This document shows positions 19,060 to 27,400 of a stretch of 64,000 nucleotides of DNA, piece after piece. Location of the stretch: positions 1,377,604 through 1,441,603 of the forward strand of contig NZ_NIPO01000001.1 in NCBI RefSeq assembly GCF_002807015.1. The letters are read 5' to 3'. Position 1 is the stretch's first letter, and every line of letters begins with the position of its first letter. Made by a program: the position numbers and the translations under genes. The notes under the pieces were generated by a model. That model was not told where the DNA came from. It saw nothing but the letters and a program-made list of their open reading frames with translations, and did no database searches. The stretch comes from Avrilella dinanensis. GTDB lineage: Bacteria > Bacteroidota > Bacteroidia > Flavobacteriales > Flavobacteriaceae.

Positions 19060-19092
19060 ATATGCGAATTTGCCTATAGGCGAATTCGCATA
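19060..19092. terminator. terminator after the HugZ-like gene
   Basis: Long near-perfect stem: ATATGCGAATTTGCC (19060-19074) pairs with GGCGAATTCGCATAT (19079-19093), one mismatch. Followed by TTG TTTA, so the T run is weak. Thirty bases past the stop codon. Confidence 0.7.
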
Positions 19093-19185
19093 TTTGTTTA
19101 TACCCAGATTTCTCTGTTTGCGGAAAAATCAGCCCTAAAAAAATGATAAAATAAGACTAAAGGTGTAAACTTCTAATTAAAACCG

Positions 19186-19193
19186 TATTTTTG
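19186..19193 (+). promoter_or_regulatory. promoter -7 box of rseP
   Basis: TATTTTTG, an exact TAnnTTTG match 22 bp before the rseP start codon. The -33 position carries GTA rather than TTG. Confidence 0.4.
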
Positions 19194-19215
19194 TGCGGTT
19201 TTTAAGTAAGAAAAT

Positions 19216-20565
19216 ATGGAATTCGTTATCAAAATATCTCAATTTTTACTGAGTTTGTCGCTGCTCATTGTTTTGCACGAGCTGGGGCATTTTATTCCCG
19301 CAAAAATATTCAAAACCCGGGTAGAGAAATTTTACCTGTTTTTTGATGTTAAGTTTTCTTTGTTCAAGAAAAAAATCGGCGAAACCGTGTATGGTATTGG
19401 TTGGTTGCCATTGGGCGGCTATGTGAAAATCGCCGGAATGATTGACGAAAGTATGGACACCGAACAGATGAAGCAGGAACCGCAACCGTGGGAGTTCCGC
19501 TCGAAACCGGCATGGCAGAGATTAATTATTATGCTTGGTGGTGTGACTGTGAATTTTATTCTGGCATTTGTGATTTACATCGGAATGGTAAGCTATTATG
19601 GGGATAAATATATTGCCAATGAAAGTTTAAAAGATGGTGTGTGGGTGCAATCGGAAGTTTTGCAAGAGGCAGGGCTACAAACCGGAGATAAAATTGTTCT
19701 GGCGGACGGGGACAAAATAGAGCGAGCCAATGAGTTGCCTTATAAAATTATGATGGCTCAGCATTTGGTTGTTAACCGTGACGGGGCAGATGTTGAAATA
19801 GATTTGCCTGTTAATATATTAGACAAACTTGCTACAGAAAGAGAGCAAGATATTTTCCCGGTTGCTCCTCGAATTCCGCTTATTGTGTCAGTTGTTCCGG
19901 AAGATTCTCATAACAAAGATGCTCTACAGCCGGGGGATTTTATAACCGCACTTAATGATATCCGAATAGAATATGCAGACCAAATTGTGCCGATTCTTGA
20001 GAAACATAAAAACCAGACAGTAACGGCTGTCGTAAAACGTGACGACGAAGAATTGAAAGTGCCGCTTGTTATCAATGAAGAAGGGAAATTAGGGTTTGCT
20101 TATCCGAAAAGATTGAGAGAAAAAGACGCCGAGCGTTTGGGGCTGTATGAAATTTCTCATGAAAGCTACTCCCTGCTTGAGTCTGTTCCTGTGGGGATAA
20201 ATAAAGGTATCGAAAGGCTGGTGGATTACGGACAGCAATTAAAGAAAATTGTTAATCCGGACACCGGAGCATACAAAAGCGTGGGCGGATTCAAAGCAAT
20301 TTATGATGTTTTTCCTGATACGTGGAGCTGGGAGCATTTTTGGAATATTACCGCCTTGTTGTCTATCATGCTTGGTGTGATGAACCTGTTACCGATTCCG
20401 GCACTGGACGGCGGGCACGTGATGTTTTTGCTGTATGAAATCGTTACCGGCAGAAAGCCAAGTGACAAGTTTATGGAATATGCCCAAACGGCTGGCTTTT
20501 TCATTCTGATTGCTTTGCTGTTATTTGCCAACGGAAATGATATTTACAAGGCAATTTTTAAATAA
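19216..20565 (+). CDS. rseP: RIP zinc metalloprotease RseP (site-2 protease)
   Basis: 449 aa. Intramembrane protease that cleaves membrane-bound anti-sigma factors and signal-peptide remnants. Zinc site HELGH at residues 21-25 in the first span and the third ligand in LLPIPALDGGH near residue 398. Two PDZ-like regions lie between (about 125-200 and 205-290). Four membrane spans as expected. Followed by tRNA-Asn; the two are transcribed separately. Confidence 0.95.
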   Translation: MEFVIKISQFLLSLSLLIVLHELGHFIPAKIFKTRVEKFYLFFDVKFSLFKKKIGETVYGIGWLPLGGYVKIAGMIDESMDTEQMKQEPQPWEFRSKPAWQRLIIMLGGVTVNFILAFVIYIGMVSYYGDKYIANESLKDGVWVQSEVLQEAGLQTGDKIVLADGDKIERANELPYKIMMAQHLVVNRDGADVEIDLPVNILDKLATEREQDIFPVAPRIPLIVSVVPEDSHNKDALQPGDFITALNDIRIEYADQIVPILEKHKNQTVTAVVKRDDEELKVPLVINEEGKLGFAYPKRLREKDAERLGLYEISHESYSLLESVPVGINKGIERLVDYGQQLKKIVNPDTGAYKSVGGFKAIYDVFPDTWSWEHFWNITALLSIMLGVMNLLPIPALDGGHVMFLLYEIVTGRKPSDKFMEYAQTAGFFILIALLLFANGNDIYKAIFK

Positions 20566-20581
20566 AATTTTATTTAAAAAT

Positions 20582-20611
20582 TTGCAGTAGTAAAAAAATG
20601 TGCTACATTTG
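20582..20611 (+). promoter_or_regulatory. promoter of tRNA-Asn
   Basis: TTG at 20582-20584, 19-bp spacer, TACATTTG at 20604-20611: exact consensus. Predicted start near 20618, leaving a leader of about 100 nt before the tRNA. Confidence 0.75.
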
Positions 20612-20720
20612 CACTCGCAATAACGAAAACAAGTTCTTTCAACAAGAAGAAAAAAATAAAAAAATTGTTTGCAGATATTAAAAAAAGCATTTAAGTTTGC
20701 AACCGATTTAAACAACAACT

Positions 20721-20794
20721 TCCTCCTTAGCTCAGTTGGTTAGAGCATCTGACTGTTAATCAGAGGGTCCTTGGTTCGAGCCCAAGAGGGGGAG
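20721..20794 (+). tRNA. tRNA-Asn (GTT)
   Basis: 74 nt cloverleaf. Acceptor stem TCCTCCT (20721-20727) pairs with AGGGGGA (20787-20793, one G-U), discriminator G. Anticodon arm TCTGA-CTGTTAA-TCAGA gives anticodon GTT. T arm CTTGG-TTCGAGC-CCAAG. CCA is not encoded (GCAAAA follows). It marks the left border of the accessory region: repeat R1 begins at its last bases. Confidence 0.97.
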
Positions 20795-20950
20795 CAAAAA
20801 TCCTAATCAGCAATGGTTAGGATTTTTTGTTTTTAGCTAAATCGTTAAAAACCAACAGGTTGTTTAAATCGAAAATATTCTGGTTGAAGACGAAATTGAG
20901 CATATCACATAAAATAGCACTTTCGAGGTGTCCTTTTCGGTGTCACCCCT
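20792..20950 (+). repeat. direct repeat R1 at the tRNA-Asn end
   Basis: 159 bp that recur at 28750-28909 (R2) with about ten differences by eye. The match starts at the final GAG of the tRNA gene and runs through the tRNA terminator to TTTCGAGGTGTCCTTTTCGG and TGTCACCC. A third copy of only the right end is at 34426-34457 (R3). Together R1 and R2 bracket 7.8 kb of accessory genes, like the direct repeats left by an integrated element. Confidence 0.85.
20798..20829 (+). terminator. terminator of tRNA-Asn
   Basis: Stem AATCCTAA (20799-20806) / TTAGGATT (20817-20824) followed by TTTTG. Part of repeat R1; the copy in R2 (28757-28788) is identical. Confidence 0.85.
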
Positions 20951-21137
20951 ATTTAGAAACAGGTGTCACCCCTGCAAGTCAGTAAATAAGCGGTATATCA
21001 TTATACATTACAAGATGTTGCCGTGGTGAACGTAAGCAAACCCACGGTTACAGGTTCAGTTACTAACATTTAATCCCCTTCGGGGGATTTTTTGATATGT
21101 AATGGAAAAAAAGATAATTTTAAACATTTATAGCCAT
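20951..21137 (+). other. scar region between R1 and the first cassette
   Basis: No intact gene. GGTGTCACCCCT occurs at 20939-20950 and again at 20962-20973, and GGTGTC also at 20927. A 27-codon open stretch at 20990-21073 (…LQDVAVVNVSKPTVTGSVTNI, stop at 21071) reads like the 3' end of a lost gene, and it is followed at once by a perfect terminator. I could not assign it to a family. Confidence 0.4.
21072..21094 (+). terminator. terminator with TTCG tetraloop
   Basis: AATCCCC-TTCG-GGGGATT followed by six T. It overlaps the stop codon of the orphan reading-frame tail and insulates the downstream cassette promoter from tRNA read-through. Confidence 0.8.
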
Positions 21138-21166
21138 TTGTAAATATAAATAGTTTCGTATATTTG
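21138..21166 (+). promoter_or_regulatory. promoter abutting the first cassette
   Basis: TTG (21138-21140), 18-bp spacer, TATATTTG (21159-21166). Predicted start near 21173, within the first bases of the cassette boundary GTTGTGCG (21170-21177). The leader to the first gene is about 160 nt. It could serve the whole array in the way the Pc promoter serves integron cassettes. Confidence 0.65.
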
Positions 21167-21331
21167 GGTGTTGTGCGTCATTTTACAAAACCGAACTAGA
21201 ATTACAAAATCTTTATACAAATTTTACTTTGCTTTTATTTATGCTTTATTTAACGAGGCGTTTATGAATAACATAACATTTGTGAAAGAAAATTACTATA
21301 GGTTTGTCTTGAATTAATCAAATAAAAAATT

Positions 21332-21880
21332 ATGAAGAAAACCTTTTTAGCAGTTGTACTACTGTTTTCGTTTTTTGTTGCTAAGGCACAAAATAAAAAT
21401 GACTCCATTGTGAATCCTAATGAAAAGAAAAATGAAGTTATAGTGAATTTAATTGCACCTTTAGCGGGAGGGATTAATGTAAGTTATGAAAGACATTTAA
21501 ACAAAAAGTCATCATTGGGAACTTCTTTTATGTATACTTACGATAATAGTAAGGATGAAGATATGAATTATTCGATTTCTCCATATTACAGAATGTATTT
21601 TGGTAAAAAGTATGCTTCAGGCTTTTTTGTTGAAGGATTTGGGATGATTATGTCTGTTGATGGAAAAAAAATATATGATACACCAGAGGAAATAACATTT
21701 ACTGAAAACCCTGATGTTATTAATTTTTCCGTTGGTGTTGGCTTAGGTTGGAAAGGCATTACTAAAAGTGGATTTGTCTATGGTGCTAACCTAGGTTATG
21801 GAAAAATGTTATTTAATGAAGAAAAAACCGACCATACCATAGTTGCTAAATTTGGTTTAAATTTAGGCTATCGATTTTAA
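21332..21880 (+). CDS. outer-membrane beta-barrel protein (cassette 1)
   Basis: 182 aa. Signal peptide 1-19 (FFVAKAQ). The mature part alternates short beta-strands with turns (VIVNLIAPLAGGINVSYERHL, SLGTSFMYTY) and ends GLNLGYRF, an aromatic-terminated last strand as in outer-membrane barrels. DUF3575-like in appearance. No enzyme residues seen. It is the only gene of the first cassette, expressed from the promoter at 21138-21166, and stops 22 bp before the attC-like site. Confidence 0.7.
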   Translation: MKKTFLAVVLLFSFFVAKAQNKNDSIVNPNEKKNEVIVNLIAPLAGGINVSYERHLNKKSSLGTSFMYTYDNSKDEDMNYSISPYYRMYFGKKYASGFFVEGFGMIMSVDGKKIYDTPEEITFTENPDVINFSVGVGLGWKGITKSGFVYGANLGYGKMLFNEEKTDHTIVAKFGLNLGYRF

Positions 21881-21902
21881 TACAATAACTGCATAAAAAC
21901 GT

Positions 21903-22035
21903 CGCACAACAGCGGTTTTGCGCTATTGCTCAATAAGTTATAAAATTAAATTATAATTTCCTAACTTCGTTTCGTCCAGCCGAGCGAACTCAGTTCCAAT
22001 TTCCGCAACAGTCGCAAAGCCACAGGACGTTGGGC
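21903..22035 (+). repeat. attC-like recombination site 1
   Basis: 133 bp, imperfect palindrome. Outer pair GCACAAC (21904-21910) / GTTGGGC (22029-22035) matches in six of seven positions. After an unpaired spacer (3 versus 7 nt) an inner pair GGTTTTGCG-CTATTGC (21914-21929) / GCAACAGTCGCAAAGCC (22005-22021) matches with one extra unpaired base. Two paired boxes per arm, a spacer and an extrahelical base are the diagnostic features of folded attC sites; the length is within the known range and close to that of Vibrio VCR sites. Confidence 0.6.
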
Positions 22036-22054
22036 TTAATATGAAAAAACAAAT

Positions 22055-23416
22055 ATGACGACAGAAATAATACTACTCATAATACTGATAATCTTACTTG
22101 CAGTAAATCTGATTATAACTTTATTAAAAAAGATAAAACTTGATTTTGACATTGAAGGAAATTTTAATGAAACGAAAACTTCATTGGTGAAATTTGATTC
22201 AACATTGGAAAGAACCGACAAGTCAATAAAAGATGAATTTCAAAGAAATAGAGTAGAATCAAATAGTTCTGCAAAAAATCAAAGGGAAGAATTGACTAAA
22301 TCGCTTGATAGTTTTAAAGAAGGATTTGACAACAATACCAAACGCTTAAATGACCTTTTAAAAGAAAGATTTGATGCCTTTAGTAAACAACAAACCGAAA
22401 TAAATCAAGAATCCGAAAAAAGGATTAAAGAAGTAAAAGAAACAGTTGAAAATCAACTAAAAGAAATAAGAGAGGATAATACGAAACAACTCAACGAAGT
22501 AAGAAAAACAGTTGACGAAAAGCTTCAAAAAACTTTAAACGAACGTTTAACTCAATCATTTGAGACGGTTGGAAAACAGTTAAAATCTGTTCAGGAAGGT
22601 TTAGGAGAAATGAAGAACCTTGCAACTGATGTCGGTGGATTAAAAAAAGTACTTAGTAATGTAAAAATGCGTGGAGGAATTGGAGAAGTCCAACTTGCAA
22701 TGCTTTTAGAACAAATCCTTGCACCAGACCAATATGAAGCAAATGTAAAAACAAAAAAAGGAAGTTCAGCAACAGTTGAGTTTGCCATAAAACTACCAGG
22801 AAAAAATGAAGATGAATCGGTCGTTTGGCTACCTGTAGATGCTAAATTTCCTAAAGATGTTTATGAAAAACTTCAAGAAGCTTATGAAGATGGAGATTTG
22901 GACAAAATTCAGTTTGCACAAAAAGAATTGGACAACACAATAAAGAAAATGGCGAAAGACATTAGCGAAAAATATATCGACCCACCAAATACAACAGATT
23001 TTGGAATTATGTTTTTACCATTTGAGGGAATTTATGCAGAGGTAGTTAGAAAGGCTTCCTTATTAGAAACTTTACAAAGAGATTATAAAATAATCGTAAC
23101 AGGACCAACAACTTTAGCTGCCATTTTAAACAGTTTACAGATGGGATTCAAAACACTTGCGATACAAAAAAGAAGTAGTGAAGTTTGGCACGTTTTAGGA
23201 GCAGTAAAAAAAGAATTTGAAAATTTTGGAGGTATGATGTCAAAGGCACAAAATAATATACGAACAGGGTTGAACCAACTAGATGATGTAATGGGTGTTC
23301 GTACGAGAGCAATTCAAAGGAAACTAAAAGATGTTACTTCCATAAATGAGATTGAGACAACCAAAGTATTTCCTGAATTGAAAGAGGGAATTATAGATTT
23401 TGATGACGAAGATTAG
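22055..23416 (+). CDS. rmuC: RmuC family DNA recombination protein (cassette 2)
   Basis: 453 aa. N-terminal membrane span (4-24), long coiled coil (about 45-185) and the RmuC domain (about 190-440) with MRGGIGEVQLAMLLEQIL and VDAKFP, a predicted PD-(D/E)XK-related nuclease core. RmuC limits rearrangements at inverted repeats in E. coli. Begins 20 bp after the GTTGGGC boundary and is followed after 24 bp by the UvrD-like helicase, so helicase and putative nuclease should be made together. Most RmuC genes are single housekeeping genes; here it sits in an accessory block. Confidence 0.88.
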   Translation: MTTEIILLIILIILLAVNLIITLLKKIKLDFDIEGNFNETKTSLVKFDSTLERTDKSIKDEFQRNRVESNSSAKNQREELTKSLDSFKEGFDNNTKRLNDLLKERFDAFSKQQTEINQESEKRIKEVKETVENQLKEIREDNTKQLNEVRKTVDEKLQKTLNERLTQSFETVGKQLKSVQEGLGEMKNLATDVGGLKKVLSNVKMRGGIGEVQLAMLLEQILAPDQYEANVKTKKGSSATVEFAIKLPGKNEDESVVWLPVDAKFPKDVYEKLQEAYEDGDLDKIQFAQKELDNTIKKMAKDISEKYIDPPNTTDFGIMFLPFEGIYAEVVRKASLLETLQRDYKIIVTGPTTLAAILNSLQMGFKTLAIQKRSSEVWHVLGAVKKEFENFGGMMSKAQNNIRTGLNQLDDVMGVRTRAIQRKLKDVTSINEIETTKVFPELKEGIIDFDDED

Positions 23417-23440
23417 TAACAAAACTTAAAGTAACTTTCA

Positions 23441-25978
23441 ATGAATGGCGTAGAGAGATTAAAAGAAAATTTAAACGAACAACAGTTAGAAGCTGTAACA
23501 GAAACGGAAGGTTTTGTTAGAGTAATTGCAGGTGCAGGTTCGGGAAAAACTAAAGCTCTTACTCAAAGATATGCCTACATTGTTGAAGCATTAGGAATTA
23601 ACTCTTCCAATATTCTGTGTGTAACCTTTACAAACAAGGCTGCACAAGAAATGCGAAAAAGGGTAAAACGTTTAGTTGGAGAAAATTCAGATTTAAGTTA
23701 CATAACCACTTATCACGGATTTTGTGTTCGAGTTTTAAGAGAGGACATAAACAAAATCAAATACCCAAAGAACTTTATAATAATGGACGTTGAAGACCAA
23801 AAAACTGTACTTCGTCAAGTTTATAATGAATTGGGTTTAACATCAAAAGTGTTCACTTTCAAACAAGTTCTACGATATATAAGCAAACAAAAAACTTCGC
23901 AAGAATATTTGCAATATATCCTTGAATCAAAGAAAAAAGAAACTGATAATGAAATAGAAAAAATCTTTATTAGGTATTTAGAAAAGCAACAAAGAAATTT
24001 CGCTTTAGACTTTGACGATTTACTCAATTTTGCTCTTTACATATTCGTTAATAATCCTGACGTTCTTGAAAAGTGGCAAAAGAGATTACATTACATTCAA
24101 GTTGACGAAACTCAAGATAGTTCGCAAAAACAATTTATGCTAATTGAGATGCTTTCTCAGTTCCATAAAAATCTTTTCGTTGTTGGCGACCCAGACCAAA
24201 CCATTTACGAATGGAGAGGTGCAAAACCTGAAATTTTGGTTGATTTTGACAAACAATTTGTTGATTCAAAAACAATCATAATGAATCAAAATTATCGTTC
24301 GACACCAAATATTTTAAGTCTCGGGAATCATATAATTAAAAACAATAAAGTTCGAGTAGATAAAGATATGTTCACTCAAAATCCAGAAGGTGTTGAAGTT
24401 GTTCACTTTCACGGAGAAAATGATTACGAAGAAGGATTATGGGTCGCAAATGAAATCAAAAGACTTGTAAAAGATGAAAACTGTAAATATTCCGATTTTG
24501 CAATATTATACAGAGCAAATCATATTTCACGTAGTATTGAACAATCTCTAATTCGAGAAAATATTCCTTATTCGGTTTTTGGTGGTATTCGATTTTTTGA
24601 ACGTAAAGAAATTAAAGATGTCTTAGCATATTTACGATTGATTGAGTTTGAAGATGATTTTTCCTTCTTAAGAGTTGTAAATACACCAAGTAGAGGTTTA
24701 GGGAAAAAGTTCATTGAAAATGTAGCGAAAATTGCCGAAAAAGAAAGTATTTCTCTTTATTCAGCCTTGCAACAAAATATAACTGACAAAGATTTAAGTA
24801 GGAAAGGTGCAATTGAATTTGTTGAACTTATAGAAAAGTATAAAAAATCAAAAGTAGATTTAATTATTTCCGATTTAGTAAAAGAAATAATGGACGAAAG
24901 CGGATTGTCTGCTTATTATAGAACTGATGGAGACACAGATAGATTAGATAATATTAAAGAACTTCAGAACTCTATAATTTTATTAGAAACACAAGACGAA
25001 GAACCAATAAACCTTACTGAATATTTGCAAGAAATTGCACTTTACACAGATATGGATATTGAAGATGATAGAAATGACCGAGTTAAATTAATGACTATTC
25101 ACACTTCTAAAGGTTTAGAATTTCCTTACGTTTTTCTTTGTGGCTTCACTGAAGGCGTATTACCAAGTGCAATGTCAATTAAAGAAAGAAGAGCAAAAGC
25201 AATTGAAGAAGAAAGACGTTTAACCTATGTTGCAATTACTAGAGCCGAAAAAGCATTTTATATGACTGAATCAGAAGGATTCAATTTCAGTACAGGTTTA
25301 AATAAATATCCTTCTCGTTTTTTATTTGAAATAAGCGACAATTATTTTGTGAGAAAAGGAGAATTAAGTCAAGAAATCATAAATGAAGCTAAAGAACAAC
25401 TTAAACTTGATGCAAGTCGACAATTAATTCAAAAGAAATTTGATGTTGGAGATTTGGTAAATCACTTGATTTGGAAACAAGGTAAAGTAATTGAGGTAAA
25501 TGAAGAAAAAGGAGAATATCAAATTGAGTTTATCGAAACGGGGAAAACTAAACCAATAAATTTTGAATTTAGAGGATTAACAAAAATCGAGAAACCAATT
25601 GACCTCACAGAAGAAGAAAAGGATGAAAAATCTAAATCAGAAGATGATTGGAATTCATTTGTAGAAAACGAAATTCAAATTAAAGAAAGCCTAAAAATAG
25701 AAATAACAGAAAATCAAGAAACTAGCACAGAGGAAAAGAAAGAATTGATTAGAAGAAGAATAGCTGATTTAAAAGAAGAAAAAGCCGAACTAAAAAAAGC
25801 TAAGCCGGAATTGAATATTGATTCGGAAATTTCAGAAAATGAAACTGAGGAAATAAAAGAAAGTGAAGAAAAAATACTAAGCCCAACAATGCATAAAAGC
25901 AATGGCGGGGAAAGTGATAAATCAAAAGATAATTCAACTAATAAAGGTCAGTCTTGGTGGAAAAAGTTGTGGTCTTAA
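23441..25978 (+). CDS. UvrD/PcrA-type superfamily 1 helicase (cassette 2)
   Basis: 845 aa, longer than typical UvrD (about 720). All SF1A motifs are present: Walker A GAGSGKT at 31-37, TFTNKAA (Ia), VDETQD (II), GDPDQTIYEWRGA (III), NYRS (IV), LMTIHTSKGLEFPYVF (V), YVAITRA (VI). The C-terminal part has a PcrA-like Tudor domain (about 655-705, GDLVNHLIWKQGKV) and a long Glu/Lys-rich tail ending in WWKKLWS. 3'-5' helicase. Co-transcribed with rmuC; a role in repair or in defence against foreign DNA is inferred from the pairing and location only. Confidence 0.88.
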   Translation: MNGVERLKENLNEQQLEAVTETEGFVRVIAGAGSGKTKALTQRYAYIVEALGINSSNILCVTFTNKAAQEMRKRVKRLVGENSDLSYITTYHGFCVRVLREDINKIKYPKNFIIMDVEDQKTVLRQVYNELGLTSKVFTFKQVLRYISKQKTSQEYLQYILESKKKETDNEIEKIFIRYLEKQQRNFALDFDDLLNFALYIFVNNPDVLEKWQKRLHYIQVDETQDSSQKQFMLIEMLSQFHKNLFVVGDPDQTIYEWRGAKPEILVDFDKQFVDSKTIIMNQNYRSTPNILSLGNHIIKNNKVRVDKDMFTQNPEGVEVVHFHGENDYEEGLWVANEIKRLVKDENCKYSDFAILYRANHISRSIEQSLIRENIPYSVFGGIRFFERKEIKDVLAYLRLIEFEDDFSFLRVVNTPSRGLGKKFIENVAKIAEKESISLYSALQQNITDKDLSRKGAIEFVELIEKYKKSKVDLIISDLVKEIMDESGLSAYYRTDGDTDRLDNIKELQNSIILLETQDEEPINLTEYLQEIALYTDMDIEDDRNDRVKLMTIHTSKGLEFPYVFLCGFTEGVLPSAMSIKERRAKAIEEERRLTYVAITRAEKAFYMTESEGFNFSTGLNKYPSRFLFEISDNYFVRKGELSQEIINEAKEQLKLDASRQLIQKKFDVGDLVNHLIWKQGKVIEVNEEKGEYQIEFIETGKTKPINFEFRGLTKIEKPIDLTEEEKDEKSKSEDDWNSFVENEIQIKESLKIEITENQETSTEEKKELIRRRIADLKEEKAELKKAKPELNIDSEISENETEEIKESEEKILSPTMHKSNGGESDKSKDNSTNKGQSWWKKLWS

Positions 25979-25982
25979 ATCC

Positions 25983-26011
25983 GCCACTGCTCTTATGCTA
26001 GACCGTTGGCA
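25983..26011 (+). repeat. minimal attC-like site 2
   Basis: About 29 bp: GCCAC (25983-25987) pairs with GTTGGC (26005-26010, one bulge), TCT (25991-25993) with AGA (26000-26002). The outer 3' box GTTGGCA is the start of cassette 3. Much shorter than site 1 and its left box fits the start of cassette 2 (GTTGGGC) poorly, so it is probably eroded or truncated. Confidence 0.35.
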
Positions 26012-26026
26012 GTAATTTTGAACAGA

Positions 26027-27394
26027 ATGGATTATTTCGATGAACAGAATGCGAAATTATATGATTTCCTTTATCAAACTTTTGATTTAAGGAAGTGTAA
26101 AACTTGGGATGATGTTGCCAAAAATATTACGCAATTAAAAGTAAAAAGAACTTATCGAGTATTTGCTAAATTATTTACTAGAAACTTTGACTATTCAACC
26201 GAATTAGGAAATTTAAAAAGTACATTTTCTAGTATTCATTATTCAACACTAAAAGCAAACAGAATTATTGATGAAATTGTACGATTTTCTCTTTATTCAG
26301 ATAAAATATTGGTTTTTCATCCATTACAGAATCCTTCAGTAACTAATCAAGATATTGACCCAAGAATAAATGCAAAAAGATGGTTGCCTGATTTTTTAGA
26401 TGCTCTATACTTTTATATAATTATTCAAAAATGGGTGAAAGCAGGAATTGTAAAGCTGGTTGTAAACCCTTGTGAATACGATTTAGATTTAAGGGATGAA
26501 ATAGACAAACGAATCAAAGAAAGAGTCTTAAAAATAAATCGTGACGATTTTTTTGAAATAGGAAAAGAATCAGCCGAAAATCATTTGGCTGAACAGTTTG
26601 CTATTTATTCGAAAAATAAAAATAAAGAAGAAATCATTCAAGATATTTTGTCTTTACAGAATCCTGTTTTCACAAATAAAGAAGCTGAATCCTTTGCAGA
26701 TAAAATATTAGAACATATATCTAAAACAAATCCATTATGGAACAAGATTGATAAAAGCAATTTTAATAGAGATGGAATGATTACACCGTTAAAAAGTGGA
26801 GGTTCAATTGAAGCTATGTTATATGTTTCTAAAATAAGTGGAGGAAATATATATACGCCATCTGAAACATCTTGGTATCAAATAAAACAATTAGGAGTAA
26901 ATGACTTCTGGACAAAAACTAATCATTTATACTCGCAAATTCCCTTAACTTTTTTGAACAATGTTGACACCGCTTTTGCGTTAAAAATGCGTGAAGAAGG
27001 AAGGTTAGAAGGTGTTAGGCAAGAACTAAAAAAAATATATGGTGAATTATCTAAAATAGATATTAATGAACTGGATGAACAAAAGATAAAATTTATTCAA
27101 GAAGGCTTTACAGAAGAAATTAAAAAAGCGGAATCAGAATGGGATTTGATAAAAAAACAAGCAAATTTATCAAGACAATATTGGGCGTCAGCAAATGTTG
27201 CTGTTCCATTAATTATAAATGAAGTTTCGATTTTACCATTAGCTGTAACATCTTTAGCTTGGTTGTACAAAAATGAAAAAACTACATTTGACAAACAAAG
27301 AGCATTTAGGGTACAAAAACCGATTTCGGTATATTTAGACTTAAAGAATAAAAAACAAGACTTTTTGACTGAATTAAGGAATTGCATAATGTAA
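26027..27394 (+). CDS. unrecognised 455-aa protein (cassette 3)
   Basis: 455 aa from the ATG at 26027, 22 bp after the cassette boundary. A TTG-initiated extension to 26006 would start inside the recombination core and is rejected. Predominantly helical and soluble, with no signal peptide and no clear membrane span. Rich in Lys, Ile and Asn. A stretch near residues 95-150 (HPLQNPSV, RWLPDFLDALYFY, LVVNPCEYD) and the C-terminal PLIINEVSILPLAV are the most conserved-looking parts. I do not recognise a family. As a single gene in a cassette on an array with a helicase/nuclease pair, a defence or toxin-like role is possible but unsupported. Confidence 0.75.
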   Translation: MDYFDEQNAKLYDFLYQTFDLRKCKTWDDVAKNITQLKVKRTYRVFAKLFTRNFDYSTELGNLKSTFSSIHYSTLKANRIIDEIVRFSLYSDKILVFHPLQNPSVTNQDIDPRINAKRWLPDFLDALYFYIIIQKWVKAGIVKLVVNPCEYDLDLRDEIDKRIKERVLKINRDDFFEIGKESAENHLAEQFAIYSKNKNKEEIIQDILSLQNPVFTNKEAESFADKILEHISKTNPLWNKIDKSNFNRDGMITPLKSGGSIEAMLYVSKISGGNIYTPSETSWYQIKQLGVNDFWTKTNHLYSQIPLTFLNNVDTAFALKMREEGRLEGVRQELKKIYGELSKIDINELDEQKIKFIQEGFTEEIKKAESEWDLIKKQANLSRQYWASANVAVPLIINEVSILPLAVTSLAWLYKNEKTTFDKQRAFRVQKPISVYLDLKNKKQDFLTELRNCIM

Positions 27395-27400
27395 AAAAAC

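Noticed and set aside
20721..20830. Classical tRNA attachment site (attL) for an integrative element
   Set aside because: Only the last three bases of the tRNA gene are part of the repeat, and R2 carries no tRNA 3' segment. The repeat also is 159 bp and diverged. I call it a direct repeat next to a tRNA, not a proven att site.
26006..26026. TTG-started N-terminal extension of the 455-aa protein
   Set aside because: It would begin inside the recombination core GTTGGCA; the ATG at 26027 is a normal start.
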